Of a DNA stretch of 64,000 bases, positions 11,201 through 26,200 are shown piece after piece. Under the pieces are notes generated by a model that worked only from the letters and a program-made list of their open reading frames with translations, had not been told where the DNA came from and made no database searches. Position 1 is the first letter of the stretch. Each line of letters begins with the position of its first letter. The position numbers were made by a program, and so were the translations under genes. Location: contig CM067569.1 of NCBI GenBank assembly GCA_034336665.1, forward strand, positions 19,723,820 through 19,787,819. Reading direction: 5' to 3'. Source of the stretch: Luscinia megarhynchos. Lineage: Eukaryota > Chordata > Aves > Passeriformes > Turdidae.

Positions 11201-14200
11201 AGAAACACTGTGGAAAATATTTCAGTTCATGTAAAATACTTATTTGCATGTGAAGTTGTGCACAGATGAGCAGCCTGATTCCTCTTTGAAGTTGTGTTTG
11301 CATTTTGAAGAGGTGAAATAAATGTCATGGAAGCAGGACAGGTTGTGCCTGAGCAATCTCATGCATCTAGGAAGTGTAACTGTGAAAGTACTGCATGTAC
11401 AGTAGTGCAGGCTGTGCCACTGATTCTAGACACATCTTGGTGAGGCCTAAAATGCAGGGAGAAATAAAGAAATGTTACTAGAAATAGCCTGCTTTGTCCA
11501 AAGGAGAGCGTGAGGCTGCAATCCACAGTTTAATAGGGTGTGGATGTGAACTGCAAACATTGAGTCTTTTCACAGTGCTCGATAGATAGAATATCTGTAA
11601 GATACTGAGGCCTACAAACCTGGGATTTTATTTGCCAGGTGAGTCTTGCTTGCTGCCTCATGTATATCCTGTCCTGCGTCTACATCTTTGCTTTGCCAGC
11701 AACAAATAATGTTGGTCCATTTTTCCCCCTGAAAGATGTGCATTGTGGAGAGCTTCATTCCAGGCTTCTATTCCAGAAAAGGAGTAAAATTACATATTTT
11801 CTGAAAGAAACTGGCTTGATTTTAATTTATTTTGCTGAATCATCACATGAGATTTGGCAGTTGTAATCCTCTTTTTGCCTCCCATCTTTTTTTGTAAAGT
11901 GTTTTCCTGGTTTAAAGAAGAATATCAGCAACCTGACTCAACCAGTCTCATGTATTTTTCTGCAACCTTCTGTATATTGACTTAATCAAGCCTTAATTGT
12001 TTTGTAAAATAATTAGTCTGCTTTTTGGGGTTAGCATGCTAATTTGTACAGTTGTGCAGAGCAAACACAAAGATAAAGTTGCTTTCCACACCACGTTGGT
12101 TACCCTGTTGGGTAACATGAAAGAAGGGTGCATGTGCTGTGCTGAAGGTAGTTTATAAACTGTAAAGATGTGTGGAAACTGTATTAAGCCTCAGAGTGGT
12201 GCACACCCCCGGTTTTTTCACTAGTTGTATTACATAGAAGAGATCCACTCCTGGCCAGGTCAGACTGCCCAAGCTCCCTGCCAGTTTAGTGCTCTGCAGG
12301 GAACTAGAGTGGACCCATCAGTTCCAGCAGCAAGGAAGAGCTGTAGATGGGTTGGTTGTGATTTTAGCTTTCACAGACACTTCCCTGCAGCCCAGTGCTC
12401 TGAACAGGCAGCGTGACCAGATTGTGCTGCTTTGGAACAGATGTCCTCAGCTGTGATGAGGGCTGGACATGATATGCAGTTGCACTTGAGGTGCAGGTTG
12501 CTCTTCCACCACCTGGTTGGCAATTACAGAAAAAGTTTCTGAAGGTTTGTCTCCCTTAGCTTAGCAGCTATGTGATAGGTAACTTGTGTTGATGCTGAGA
12601 CTTTTCAAGCTGCATCTATAAATATATCATTGTATATTCCATATAGTTACAGAAATTACTGAGCTGATACTAAGCTTAGTACAGAAAAATATGCAAAGCT
12701 TACAGACATTTTTTCATAAATTACAGTAAGTGAAACATAAATAAAATTCTGTTTTGTAGCCTTCTGTCACATGGGAAGTACTGAATCATATGAGTTGTGA
12801 CACTGTGACCAAGTTGTTAAATGCTTGTGTCTGTGAATATAATCAGGATCTCTGAACTACATGCAGTATATTATCCCTTCATGTGAACCAAAACCAGAAG
12901 AGCTTGCTGAGATACACCAGAGTACAGATTGCAGCATCTTATTTGTTGACCTTCTTTGCCTTGTCATTTACTATGTTCATCTTGGCTTATTTTATGTTCT
13001 CTCTCTCACAGCATGACCTTTTTCCTGAAAGGTGTGTTATATGAAAACTTTCTCAAAACCTAGCAGTCCTCATAAAGAGATGACAGTACAGTCTCCTACA
13101 AGATACTCTGGTGCTTTGTCTTGCCTAAATAAATTTTCCTTTGTGTTGGCACTGTAGATGTTTTGATATTATGAAGGCACTAATGAAACAGAAAAGCCAG
13201 ACAAAAGCCCACCATCAAACTGCCGCACTTGAACTCTTTAATAGCCAGCCCTATGTTCTTGCAACCAAATTACCCTACCACTAGGCTAAGAATGCAAGGA
13301 CGAGAGATGTCATGTCAGAGAAATATATTTAAACATGAAAGCTCATCCTTACAATGGCAATTAGCAAAACCCAGCAAATATAGATAGAAGATGTCCTTCA
13401 GTTTCTGCTAGGCGCCACCCCCAAATTTAACCCGAAGGTGCTTAAGTTGTTTTGCTCATTACAATGCTCTTAATTTGAGGAGGCTGCCCGGGAGCGGGGA
13501 GCACCAGGTGTACGGCAGACAGCCTTGCCCAAGGGCTGCCATGGGTGAAGTGTAGCCTGGGCTGGCTGAGCTGTTGTGTTTGTTTATGTAGCAGTCCTGA
13601 AAAGATTTATCTCGAGCTGTTCTGGGTGTTTGTGAGAAAGGAGGAAGTAATAAATGCAGACTGAATTCTTTGCATCTGTTTGATGTGGCCCCTTTTCTCT
13701 CTAGAGCAGGCTGATGGCATCTTGGAGTCATTGTGAGAAAAACTTGTAAGCCTTGAAGAAGGACTAAGCCCCATGCTGATAAGAGACAAGCAAAGACGAG
13801 ATTTGTAATTGCAGATGTTTTAGTTGCATTCGTAGATCAGAAAACATAGCAAGATTTTGCATGTTATGTTCTTAATCTGTGGGTTTCTGCCTCGTCTGTC
13901 ACTTCTGGTACAGTTCAAAAAATGTGGAGGTCCCAGTTCAGTATGAAGCATGTCAGAAACAAGCAGCTAAGAAAAGCAGTGGTCAGTGCTTTCTTTATTC
14001 AGGCAGTCAAGGATGATCTCACAGACCTAAGGATGTTGTCATATTCTATTACTGAAGGTTGAACAAAGGCATAGGTCAGCACACATGTAAGCTGTTTGGT
14101 ACAAGTAGTGCTAAAGTGGGCTCTTGACAAGTTAAGACCATTTTGAGAAAGGGCTGGAAATATGTTCTGCAGCTGTTAGAGGAAGAGACAGAAGACATGA

Positions 14201-17200
14201 TAGAACTAACAGGCTAGGAAGAGATATGGACCAGCTTGTCCCGTGCTCCCTTGGCAAGAGCAGGTTCCACTGCCTGCTTCTGCAGCTGAGGGGGTTGGAA
14301 CTGTGATTTTGCTTTCTTTCTGTTTTCTTTACCAACTTTCTTTGGACAACTGTGCTGCACTGGTGTAACCTTTCTGGTTGCTGGCAGAGAGGAGGAATTC
14401 TACTTACTCTTGCTTTCTCTTGTTTGCTTTTTATTTGATGCTTCTCTGACATTCTTTACCTGTCAGAAGTGCTCTGACGTGTGTGCTCTGCAAAGGGGCA
14501 GGCTTGTGAAACTGGGAAGTGTTTGGTCTCTGCTGCAGCTCACAATGAAATTAGTAAAATATTTTAAGTTTCTTGTTGGAAATTACTCCCATAAGAAGCT
14601 GTAATGACCTTCGTACATGTTTGTGAACAAAAAAGACGAGCCTTTAATTGAGATGGTGTGTTAGTTTAGAGGGATTAAATTATTTTCCAAAGCATGTTTG
14701 TTTAAATCCTTCAGTTTAACTTTTAAACACTTCATCTGAAGAATTTTTTTCATTCTGCATGTACCTAATTATTTCTGCATTAACCTCTTGGTATGACTGT
14801 AGTTGTTCAGAATAAATGGAGTTGAAGAGCCTTTGTTCACTTGTTAGAAAAGGGAGAACTGTATTCGGTATTTCAGCTGTGCACTATATAACAATTATGT
14901 CTAGTTAACAGTTTTACTGTCTTTTCTTCTCCAGGGTGTTCTGTGTCTGTTTTGGTCTTGTAATAGTGCTTTATGCTTCTGTACCTAAAAAAAATCAGGA
15001 CCTATATAGTGATTTGCTTTCATGTGCATGTAGTTATAAGTAGGGTTTTTTTCTGCCTTAGAAGTTATATCACTGTCCCTGTACCTCCTATTCTGTTGAA
15101 ATTATAGGTGAAGATGTTGTGTTGAGTGATAGACTTTATGTAGTAATCAGCAAATCTGATACCTCATCCAGATGCATACAGATATAGTGCAAATTATTAT
15201 TTCAGATCATTTAATTTTTCCGAAATTATCCAGTATTTGAATACTGATAGATTAATGACTTTAAGTACTTTTTTATTGTTCAGAATAATAAGGGCTTGAA
15301 AAAAATTACTGGCTCCTAGACAAGGAATATGTTTTCCTGGGCTAACAGTAGCTGTGGAAAGTGAAGAGTGAATGTTCCCAGAGAGAATTTCATGGCAGCC
15401 ACCAGACTTCTTGCTGTTCTGTTTTTTTCACTGTGGGAATGTTGAAAATGCATCAAAATACAGTTCTTCTGTCTGACTTTGGCTCTTGGCTACTGTAGGT
15501 ATGCAACAGTTTAATTTTAGTGCTTCCTGTGAGGCATTGTGCTCTTCTGGGAATTTTGAATGCAATTTGTACCCTTGCTGAAAAGAAAGGGAGCTGCATT
15601 TTAGGAAAATACAGAATATCTGTCAGTGTGGGTAGACTGCCTGAATACTCTGCTAAGATCTTGTTTAACAAGACATAAATTTGGTGTTTCCTTCTTTCAG
15701 TTGAGACAAGCAGAGTTTTGCTTTTAACTGATCTGTGTTTTTGCAAAATTAGTAAAAGCTTATTTATTTTCAAGACTTCTGCATTTTTCCACTTCTGCTG
15801 CATCTTCTACATCTTTTTTAAATCCCCCTCACCTGATACTTCACTGATAGGCTCTAAGAAAGTGTATGATCAACTTTGCTTTTTTTTTAATGGATGCAGG
15901 CTGAAATTTTTTCTTAGAATCCCTGTCATTCAAAAGACAAAAGTGCTCAGCTGTCTTTAAATGTGACTGTTGCCTGTGATTGAGCAACCCTGCTAGTTAA
16001 TATGAATGAGAGCTTCTTGAACATTTTTATTCTGCTGGGCTTCTCATCTAACACAATAACTTTATCTTTCAGTACCAAGATAAAGAGGAAGTTGTTCTGT
16101 GGATGAATACTGTAGGACCCTACCACAATCGCCAAGAAACATACAAGTACTTCTCTCTCCCTTTCTGTGTGGGAGCAAAAAAAAGCATCGGCCATTACCA
16201 TGAAACCCTAGGGGAAGCACTTCAAGGAGTTGAATTGGAATTTAGTGGTCTTGACATCAAATTTAAAGGTAAGTGATTCAAAGTGCATTTAGTCATTTTA
16301 AAAAATACACACTCTTCAAGCTTGATCTTTTAATGATAAGAACTGAAATTTTCTTGCTGCTAGCAACTGAGTGTATTTTGTATCACTGATTGGTACACCC
16401 TGCACGGTTACTACCACTGGCTTTTGAGTTTACAGTGAAGTTTCCTTCTATGTGCCCTTGAAGGAATATGCTTCCAGCAGATATTGCTTCTGAAGTGACT
16501 GATAAAATTTTACAAAGTAAAACTAAGTTTTCTGTGTATGAACGTTTACCTATTTACTGGAATTAATATTCTGGAGTTACCAGTTCTGAAGATGTAATTT
16601 TTTCCTGTGATGATGAATACTTGCAGACTCACTGCAATTGCAAAGGAATAGCAGGGGCTCAAAGATCCACCTCCACACAAAGTTGATGATTGTATCCTTC
16701 TGATTACTGTCTAGTTTAAAATAACTTTGACAAATACCTTTTTAGTACTGTCTCTAACTCATCTTATGCCAGTCAGGATGGAGCAGGATTAAGCTAGTTT
16801 GTTTGGTTTTTTTTCCTGTTGTTTCCTGTCCTCACCATCTTGCCATACTGTTCCAGGGAAGACATTTAACTTCTTTTGGTATTAAGGCCTGAGTCTTCTA
16901 TTGCATAATTTCTCTGTTTGTGTCCTTTCAGATATCTCTGGCTAGTAGTTGCAGAACTTAAAATAATAACAGATTCTTTTTGTGTCTTGAATTTTAACAT
17001 TTATTAATTTAATTCAATTTGTGTTTCCATGTATCTTTTTTTCCAGAACACTGCATTTCATTGCATCACTAGTGCTTAGCTGGATGGAGAACTTAAGCAT
17101 GGTATCTCTTGTCTGAGCATTTACAGTCATGGGATTTAGTTTCTATGAGCTGTAAAAGTTTTATCAGAAACTGGACATCTGCAAAATAAAAGACCTAGTG

Positions 17201-20200
17201 ATGTTTGTGCTAGCAGGATAAGAATCTGGAATAAAAGATTTTTAGGAAGTTTGTTAATACCTTAAATTCTTCATAATTTTAAAATTTACATAGAGGATAG
17301 CACTGCCACACTAAAGGAGTTTGGAATTGAATCTTTCCTTTTAAGAAAGAAACAGTACCTGTACAAACACTGGGAAAACAGTTCTACTGCTGGTTTGTAA
17401 CACTTGTAGTATGCTGAAAGTTTTACTCAATGTGGGAGAAATAGTTTTCTTGTCAAACCTCATAGAATGTCCTCAGAAACACAAAATGGAAAGAATAATT
17501 GAAAGCAACTGACAGCAATTCAACACAGTGGTGAAGATTAATAAAACTTTGTTTGTACAGCCAGTTCGATGTGTAATTTTTACTTCCTTTAAGTACTCCG
17601 ACTTTACAAAGAGATTCCCAAAGAGATTCTCATATTCATGGGACAAATGCACTCTCTAGGTGCAGCACCAAATTGAAAAGACCAGAAGGTTTGTGAGTTG
17701 ATGTTTACTGCTATGATTTAGCCAATGCACAGAATTCAAAAAAATATTTAATTCTTGATATTAGCTCTGTGGAGATTAGTAGATTGATAATGCATATTGG
17801 ACCTGCAGTAAATTGAACTTCCCAACCAAAGTGGCTGCAGGTCAGATGTTGTCAATAAAGCAGATTGTACATGATAGCTGGTTTATTACTAAGTATGTGT
17901 ACATGATGTGTGAAGCTGTACACGTGCCCACTTCTGGTTTTTTCTCTTGCAGTCTGTGTCCTCTGCATAAAAGATGAGGACAACAATCTCTTTGCTGTTG
18001 ACTGTTACCCAGCAGCTTCTGCATCAGGAGCTGTTTTACTATTTCTAGCAACACTCCATGAAGTGAAATCTGACTGGGAGTCAACTCTGTTTTATTATCC
18101 TTAATCTGCCGTTAAAAGTATTAAAATACTATTTTTTCCACATTTCAGAGTAATAAGTGTAAATGAATTGTGACAGTAATTATTAGTATTTAGTATGAAA
18201 TTAGTATTATTATTTAATATGAAATTTCTGTAATTTGAATCCACTTGACACATAGGTTTTAAAAATAAAGAAATAGAGCAGAGGATTGCAATACTTAAAT
18301 TCATTTTTTAGAGGTTTAAAAGCTGTCATCAACCCAGTACAGTTTATATCCAATTTATGTGTTGTAAAATTTGGATTTCATAGACCAGTCCCTAAAGTTT
18401 AGCATTTGTATAAAGAATTCTTTTCCTGTTCAATTGTTGAAATGTGACGGTAGTTCAGTTTTTTGGGGACAGTTTAATGGCAGACCTTTGCAGAAGTGGT
18501 GGTCACTTTTTTTTTTTTTTTTTTTTTTTTCTTTGTAATTGTAACTAGATTGTGTCAGTGAAATTGAAATAATTTTTTGGAATGGATAAGTTTTATTTCA
18601 ATGTGATTGATACAGGCTTCAACTCTGCATCAGTGTTCTGGAAGCTGCTGCAATTGAATTGAAACTGGCCTGTTGGTGTTTTTGTGGTGGCTTAGTTTTT
18701 TGGTTGGTTTTTGTTTTCCTTTTCCTTTTTGTTAACAGAAGCTTGGTTGGTACCAATAGATTCATATGTTCTTAAGTAAAAGATACAGCTTGGAGGAGTG
18801 TTGGGTATCTAAAATCTGCAGCTGAAATAATTAAGATAATAAGTAATAAACTTGCACAGATTCTCTTCATGAATATGTGAATCATATCTATGTTCTGAGT
18901 TAACAAGTCATCTGCTTTATGTACATTTGGCATTATGGCAAGATTAACAGTTGCAGGCATTTCTCTTTAAAGTATTGTATGAGTTTACAAAATTAAATTA
19001 GATTTGAACTTCATACTTCTAGGTTTTTATCCTCTGAAGTGAGTAAAAGGAAAATAGAATTATTCTAATAAATTAGCTCCTGCAATAAAAAATAATTCCC
19101 TTCTCAGCATTGTTTGACTGGACAGCAGTAGCAGGTAAGGGTGAATCTGCATGTTGTTCATCATATTCAGTGTTGTTTAGGCTACAGCTGTTATTAGATG
19201 AAGTACTAAACTACATAAGTAAAACTGGCAGTTGAATCAGTTGGCATTGCCTCTATTTTTTGAACTGGAATAAAAAAATAATGATTTTGGAGAAATGTGC
19301 ACTTCTGAGAATGAAGGTTTCCACTTGAGCTCTCATAGTGGTGACTGGTGGGGCAAATCTAGTGTATTCGAGTCTCCATAAAGTAGTGTTTCTTGTATTA
19401 GGTGTAGCATATGAAAAGATACATGCAGTCGTACAAGATAGCTGGATTTTCCTTCTGTTACAATACGAACAATCTTGTTTTTACATCACAGGTCTCAAAT
19501 CTGTATAAATATTGGTGTGAAGGAAGAAATGAATTATTAACATACACTCATATTGTAATATAACTTAAGTGTTTGGTTGGCTTAATTATCTTGTCAAGCT
19601 AAATCTACGATAATAATGCTTTTTCATTCATATGTCAAGTTCTTTACTCAAGTGTTTGAGTGACATGCTCTGTTACACCTGAGACCTAGTAAATTATTAA
19701 ATGTGTTGAACTTTGGTATCATAGCAACTTCAAATTGAAAATTTATTTTTTATATTACCATAGAGTGCCATTAAAGAAGATAAAATTAAAGAGGAAAAGG
19801 ATGTTTTAACAAAATTGCATTCTGTACTACTTCAGAAATGTTACTAAATGACCGTATTTCTAATGGAGAATTCTTCGCCCAAACTTTTTTTCTGCAGCAC
19901 TTCTAGAAGGATGACATTTAGTGTTGTCAGATATAGTGAAATTTTATATGGTTCACATGTTTGAATAAAACCCCATTGATCTGAATGCCTATAGAAAATT
20001 TGAAATCTGGCAAAGCACATTTGCTTTTCTAATGAGTCATGCTTTTAAAAAAATTCCTAAATGTGCTGCTGATGTTACTGAAACTTTATTGCATAGCAGA
20101 TATTACCTCTTTGACATCCCTGATACAGAGGCACCACAAAACCTGCCTTAAACTTGGCTCTCCTCTTGGATACACATCCAGCCATAACTTTGATAAGAGT

Positions 20201-23200
20201 TCTCCAACATATGCAAAACCTTAAATCAATGTGGTGGTTTGTAAAGGTTTTCTGAAATTTTTACCTGTCGAGACCTGGGCAGTCTCCCTTATATCTGACA
20301 AGGACCAATTAGTGTTGGATTTTTATGATTTTTAATGAAGTAGACATTAGGTTCTCTAGCCACAAAATGCTGTTCTTTTATTTAATCATTTAACACAGTG
20401 GATTTAAGCTTGACCACATAATCTGTCCTGTAACTAAATGACAGCTTCAGCTGTTAGTGGCTGGAGAAAGGAGCACTTGTCTTCCTTCCCGTGTTTTGAG
20501 GAGAGGTGAGAGGAACTGTGCTGTGCAGTATGGCTGACATTATATTCCATGTGTAATGTCATGCCTATGTTTTGCAAGAATTGAATAAGATTGTTTCTAA
20601 TGATTCTGCTGGGGTTTTGTGTGTGTGCCCTGAAGAAACTTGTAACACACTTAGTCCAGATTGCATTTTACCATCTGTGTGATGTCTTTTGGTATTCTGA
20701 AAGCTGGGAATAAGATCTGTAGAAATGGGTGAAGACAGGTTTTTTTTGTGGCATGCTGCTCTTTGCAGCCTTCATTTCACTTCAGATAATACTCCAAAGT
20801 CTTTTATTTTAACAGCAGCAAGTCTCACTGTTTATATCCTAAAGCATTATATGCAGAATAGCTAATTTCAGTTGGTAAAACAAACAAGTGGCAAATTCCA
20901 CGGTCTGAAAGCCCATGGGGTAATTTAGAGTAGGTTACAGTCTAACCTACCTGTGCTGGTACCACTGTGAACTGCAGTCACCTGAAGCCAGCCTGGCTTC
21001 CATAATACTTCTGCAAAACAGACTTCTTGATTTGGCCCTGGGAAATGCTTTCTTTAACAGCCTCTCTCAGTTTCTCTTTTACCTGTGTTTTAATTCATGG
21101 CTTCTTTTCATTTGATCTGTGTATTGAACAATTCTTTGGGTCAAAAAATGTAGTATTAGAAAGGTGTTATCCTTTATTTGCACATAGTACCACAGTGAAA
21201 TGCCAGATATTTTGGAAAGAATCCCTACTTAGCAACGAATCCAGAAAGTAATGATTCTGGGGTTTGTGGATTGGCTTTTTGTCCCCATTTTAATTAATGT
21301 CAAGACAATTTAAAAATCTGTTAAAATGAAAAAGTGCCAAGCAGAGGCAATTTGCGGGTGAGGGGAAACATAGTCCAAAAACATAGGATCCAGCTCAGTA
21401 GAGACATAAGTGCAAACTTGAATATGTACATCTGTCTCAGCTGTGGTGCCAACTTTAATGGCTTCCTTCTCTTGAATGTACCAGTATGGGCCCTGAGAAT
21501 GTTGTCCATGCACTAAAAGTCTTCTTGGTACATTGGTTGACTTGAATGATTTTGTTACTTTCTTTTTTCCTCCGGAAAAAAAAGTTTTGTTTACCAGATC
21601 TACTTGGCATATTTTGATTTTTGTTGTTATCAGAAAAATTATGTTTTGTGTTAGAAATATTCTGTTTGCCTGTGCTTTTTCTGTGCAGGTGATTTGATTT
21701 TCTTTTTAGGCTTTATATTGTAGTTAGTGTATCGAAGAAAGTAAGCTGAATTTTGATGCAAATTAGAGCTGTACTTAGGGCATAAATTAATTTTATCTAC
21801 TAAAATGGGTCCTCAATTCCAGTGATAACAAAAAGAGGAGAAGCTGAAATTCTTTACTTTTGCTGTGTTTCATTATTTGCAGCATGAAAGCAATTACTGA
21901 GATGTAGATGAGGGAGCTCTGAATCTGTTGCTATGTGAAGTCTTGTAAATATGGGGCCTTTCATCTTTCTTCACTTGAAAAGAAGACATTAGGGAAGGAA
22001 ACTGGGATGGAAAAGAATGGCTGCTAGCAGTGTAACTTAGGAATTGCAGATGGGGAAGGATAGCTTTCTGGCTGAAAGAAGTGGATTTATTTCCAAATGC
22101 AGCCTCTCGTACATTATTTACATTATTCCTATTTTTGTCATCTCTCTTTTTTCTCCTCTGTCTTTATTCCAATTGCTTTATTTCTTCCTTAGTGGTAGTT
22201 TCTTCAAAATTGCTGAGAACTGTAAAAAGTTTTAGGTTTTTTTTACAAACATTATTCCTGGTCAGTGAAGCTGATTATACTAAAACAGAGAGATAATGTT
22301 GTATACAGTTTTAGGTATTTGTTAATAATTTCATACCTCTTGTTAAAGTCATAGAGATCTGTTCAGGTGAATCTGCTATCAGCTTTTGTACCTTAATTTA
22401 GTGTGAGTGAAGCAGCAAAAGGATGCTGTGAAACCTTTCCCTGTCCAGTATGTGAGAAGTCTCTGCATGCAGAAGCGTAGATTCCTGAACAGTCATATAT
22501 TTGCTTTAATGGTTTCTTTTTAAGTGTCCTTTCTTGTTATCTACTTGAGGATAGCCCCAAGAGGGCTTGGAGACTTCAGCACTGCCCATTTCTCCATTTG
22601 CTTGGTTTACCTTCACTTTGAGCCAGCTCTTTAATAAATGTTTAACTGTGCTTTAATTTTTTGCAGATGATGTAATGCAGACTACTTACTGTGAAGTTGA
22701 CTTGGACAAGGGAAGAAGAGATGCATTTGTGTATGCTATCAAAAATCACTATTGGTACCAGATGTATATTGATGACTTACCAATATGGGGTGAGTGATAT
22801 TATGCATTAATGACTGGATTGCACCTACTCAAGATCTGTACTAATGGGCTTCATGGAGTCAATTAATGACTAAGTTTCCTTACAAGAATTTCACAAGAAT
22901 ATGAAACTCAAATGCAAATCAAATTCACAAGAATATGAAATGAGGTAATAGAGGACATAGTCTTAAGATGCACTAGGGGAGGGTTAGGCTGAACATTAGG
23001 AAACATTTTTCACAGAAAGGGTGATCAGACTTTGGAGTGGGCTGCCCAGAGAGTGGTGGAATTGCCATCCCTGGAGGTGTCTAAGGAAAGACTGGATGTG
23101 GCACTCGGTGTCATGGTCTAGTTGACATGATGGTGTTGGGTCATAGGTTGGACTCTATGATCTCAGTGGTCTTTTCCAACCTAATGAATTCTTTGTGATT

Positions 23201-26200
23201 CTCTGTGAAATAAGTTGAAGGCTTATTGCATGGAATGAACAGTAAGATGGCTGTACTAGCAAAGTACAAAAACACTGAAAAGCTGTTTTGTTTCTCAAGC
23301 CCTCATTTAATAATAGGAAGTTCTTGGGTTTGTTCAAATGTTCAAGTGAGTGGTAATTAGCTAGGTTACACATAAGGTCCATGTTACTGTGATCATGAAT
23401 AATGAGTTTGATAAAATTATTTGAGAGTTGAAACTATTTTGCTACTTTTCTTTATTACTCATGCAAAAGCTGTTTTGTTTACTTCTGTGGTGATTTAGTA
23501 GCTGTTAACAGTGCTGCTTTGTTTATATGAAGTTTTATTTTACTTATTTTTTTACAGTTCTCAAAATTTCTCTTGTTGAGTATTATTAATGTGATCTTAG
23601 AAGTGCTTGTGTCTTGAATAAAAATGTGTGTATCTTTATTGCCGTTGTCTCCTAAGGTCTCTGTTTTGTTGCTCCCTCATAACTTGTGATCATATACCTA
23701 GTAAAGAGTGCTCTGCAGATTGCACTTTGCCCTGATAGCAATCAGCCAAATTCTCCAAGGCCTAATCTCCCTGTTGTAGATATAAAACTGAAAGGAAATG
23801 AAAAACAACCATAAAATGTTTTGGTAAGGTAAGGTCTTTGTTGCCTGTGTTCTGTGAAAGAGGTAAATCTGCCCAAACTAAAACAAAAATCCCATAGCAC
23901 CTACAAAAATGCAGTTCAAGTCATGCAAGAAAAGTTCTTTGATAGCTGCTATGAATAATGTTATCCATCATTCATTCATTTTGACAAAGAGTGCTTTTTT
24001 TTAGCTTTCTTATTTTAATTTGGTTTTAGAAAATATCTGTCTGTTGAACATGGCAGAAATATTAACACTTTATTTATTATTTATCTGGTAGCCAGGAGGG
24101 TCTGAGTTTTTTGGTTTTGTTTTAATGTGTCTGTTTTTAAGAGATTCCATTATAATGCCTGAAGAGAAGTACTTCAGTATTGATTTTGTTCTTTTCAGCT
24201 GATTTGCTTATTGTGTGTAATGGCTCTGTAGCTGGGTTGGAGTAGACCTGAATTACTCTGTGTGGCCTTTACTGTACTACCTGTGCAATTGCTGGTAGGC
24301 TGCTGTAAAGCATGCATGAGTGACAGTTGTTGCTACAATATTTTCTATGGCTTTGGCCTTTCAGAAAAAGACCAATCAAGTATTTTTCTAGACTAGTGGC
24401 AGGTATGTAGACTTTGAATTGCCCAGGGATGATGGATGTTAAGCTGACTTTTTTGGAATCCTATGTGGCTAACAAGTCTTGGAGGCTATCTTTTTTTAGG
24501 ATTTATTTTTTTCTGGTCATGTTTCATCATCCAAAACGTCAAAGAACAAAAATAATTGTTAAATCTTCTATACACTGACAAATTTTATGCTCTTGGCTAA
24601 AAAAATCTGTTTTCCTGTGATTCCAATGTTTTTAATGTTTCCCAATAGTATGCTTTTAATGCACAAGAAGTCAGCTAGAAAACATGTAGAATCTAGGTAT
24701 CAGATTTCTAAGATATTAAGAAGCTGCTTTTGATAGTTTGGAACCAGGATCTCAAGCTGTGCTACATAATGAGGGACTACAGGATCATAAATACTGGTAA
24801 TATTATGTAAGGCTATAATCTGACATCAGGTGTGAAAGCAAGTGGTGCTGACAGTTTTGGTCTGTGCCTCCTGTGGGTTAGGTAAAACATAGCAGGACTG
24901 CAGATTCATCAATATTAGCCTTTTATTAAAAAAATTAATGAGTTCTTGGTGGGGGGCTGAGAAAGGAGTGGATGCGCCTGAACCCAATCAGAAATGTTTA
25001 TCTGCAAGTCTGAATGAATATTTTGGAACTTTGTGTTTCCAACACAGTGGAGAAAACTGGGAATATAGCTTATCTGCAATAATTTTGGTTTTCCTGGATC
25101 TCTGTTCAACAACAGAAGTATTTCAGGCTCCGAGTGCTGCTTGAAACTTAAAGCACTGAGACTTGCTGCTAACTGAACAATTTTTATTTTAAGATTTCTG
25201 TTATGAATATGGCATGAATGATACCATACACATGCCTCTGCCAGCTTGCTGATGCCTTTGAGTGTGTTGTGTAGACTTGCCTAGTACCATCTAATGTGAT
25301 GGCAGGTAGAGACACTAAAGAAAACAAATATCTTTTGCTTGATTGTCATTGCATAGCTGTAGCTATTTCTAAATAGTTACTAAATTTCAGTATTTATAAT
25401 GAAGGAAGACATTAGGACTATTTAAGATATGTGTGTGTAAGAACTAAGTGGTTATGATGGCATCTTTGAAATACTCTGAATACTGAGAAGGGGTTTTTGG
25501 TTTCATGAAGATAGTGTCCAGAACTGGTTACCCTACCCTTACATTAAGAATAGCTTGTGCTGAATGACTTTTTTGTTACTGTGTGAAGGCTATCACATTG
25601 ATCCACTTCATTTGGATTACCTATCTTGAGAACCTTACTAGCCAGCATGTATTGTATATACTGTATGACCCAATATCCTAATTTTTTTCATGGTTGCTTC
25701 GCATCTTATAGCTGGATTAAACCAGAATTTTGTTCTCTAAATGTAGATGGCTGGAGTCCTTTTTTAGTGCTGCCTAAGCAAAGTTCTCTCTGAAGACTGT
25801 AAAAGAAAAGGATTAAGATGGTGTTAATGTTTGCTGAGAATTCTAGGCAACTTCTCTTTAATTCTGTTCTTAAAGCAGACCATTCACTTCTCTGGGCTCA
25901 TCCAGATGCATTCATGGCATGTATCCTGGCAAACTTTTGTGAAGTTCATCCTTTATGTTCTTTATAGTTTTCCACCTTATGGCTTACTGACATCAGACAT
26001 ATGCACAAACATTAGTTCTTAACATTTGCCCTAGAATTCCTCAAAATACCCTGTAAGGAGTACTCTATTTCCAGTAAAGAAAGACTAGGCATAAATTAAC
26101 CTTTCTTAACTACTGGTAACTGAAGGTAATGACATCAAACTGCTGTTTGATGACTCTGGAAGGTTTTTAATCAAAGAAAGACAATCAGATCTTTTGAAGT

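Noticed and set aside
13216..13292. Functional tRNA gene on the minus strand
   Set aside because: The A box is good, but the B box is poor and no acceptor or anticodon stem pairs convincingly by eye; kept only as a possible SINE fossil.
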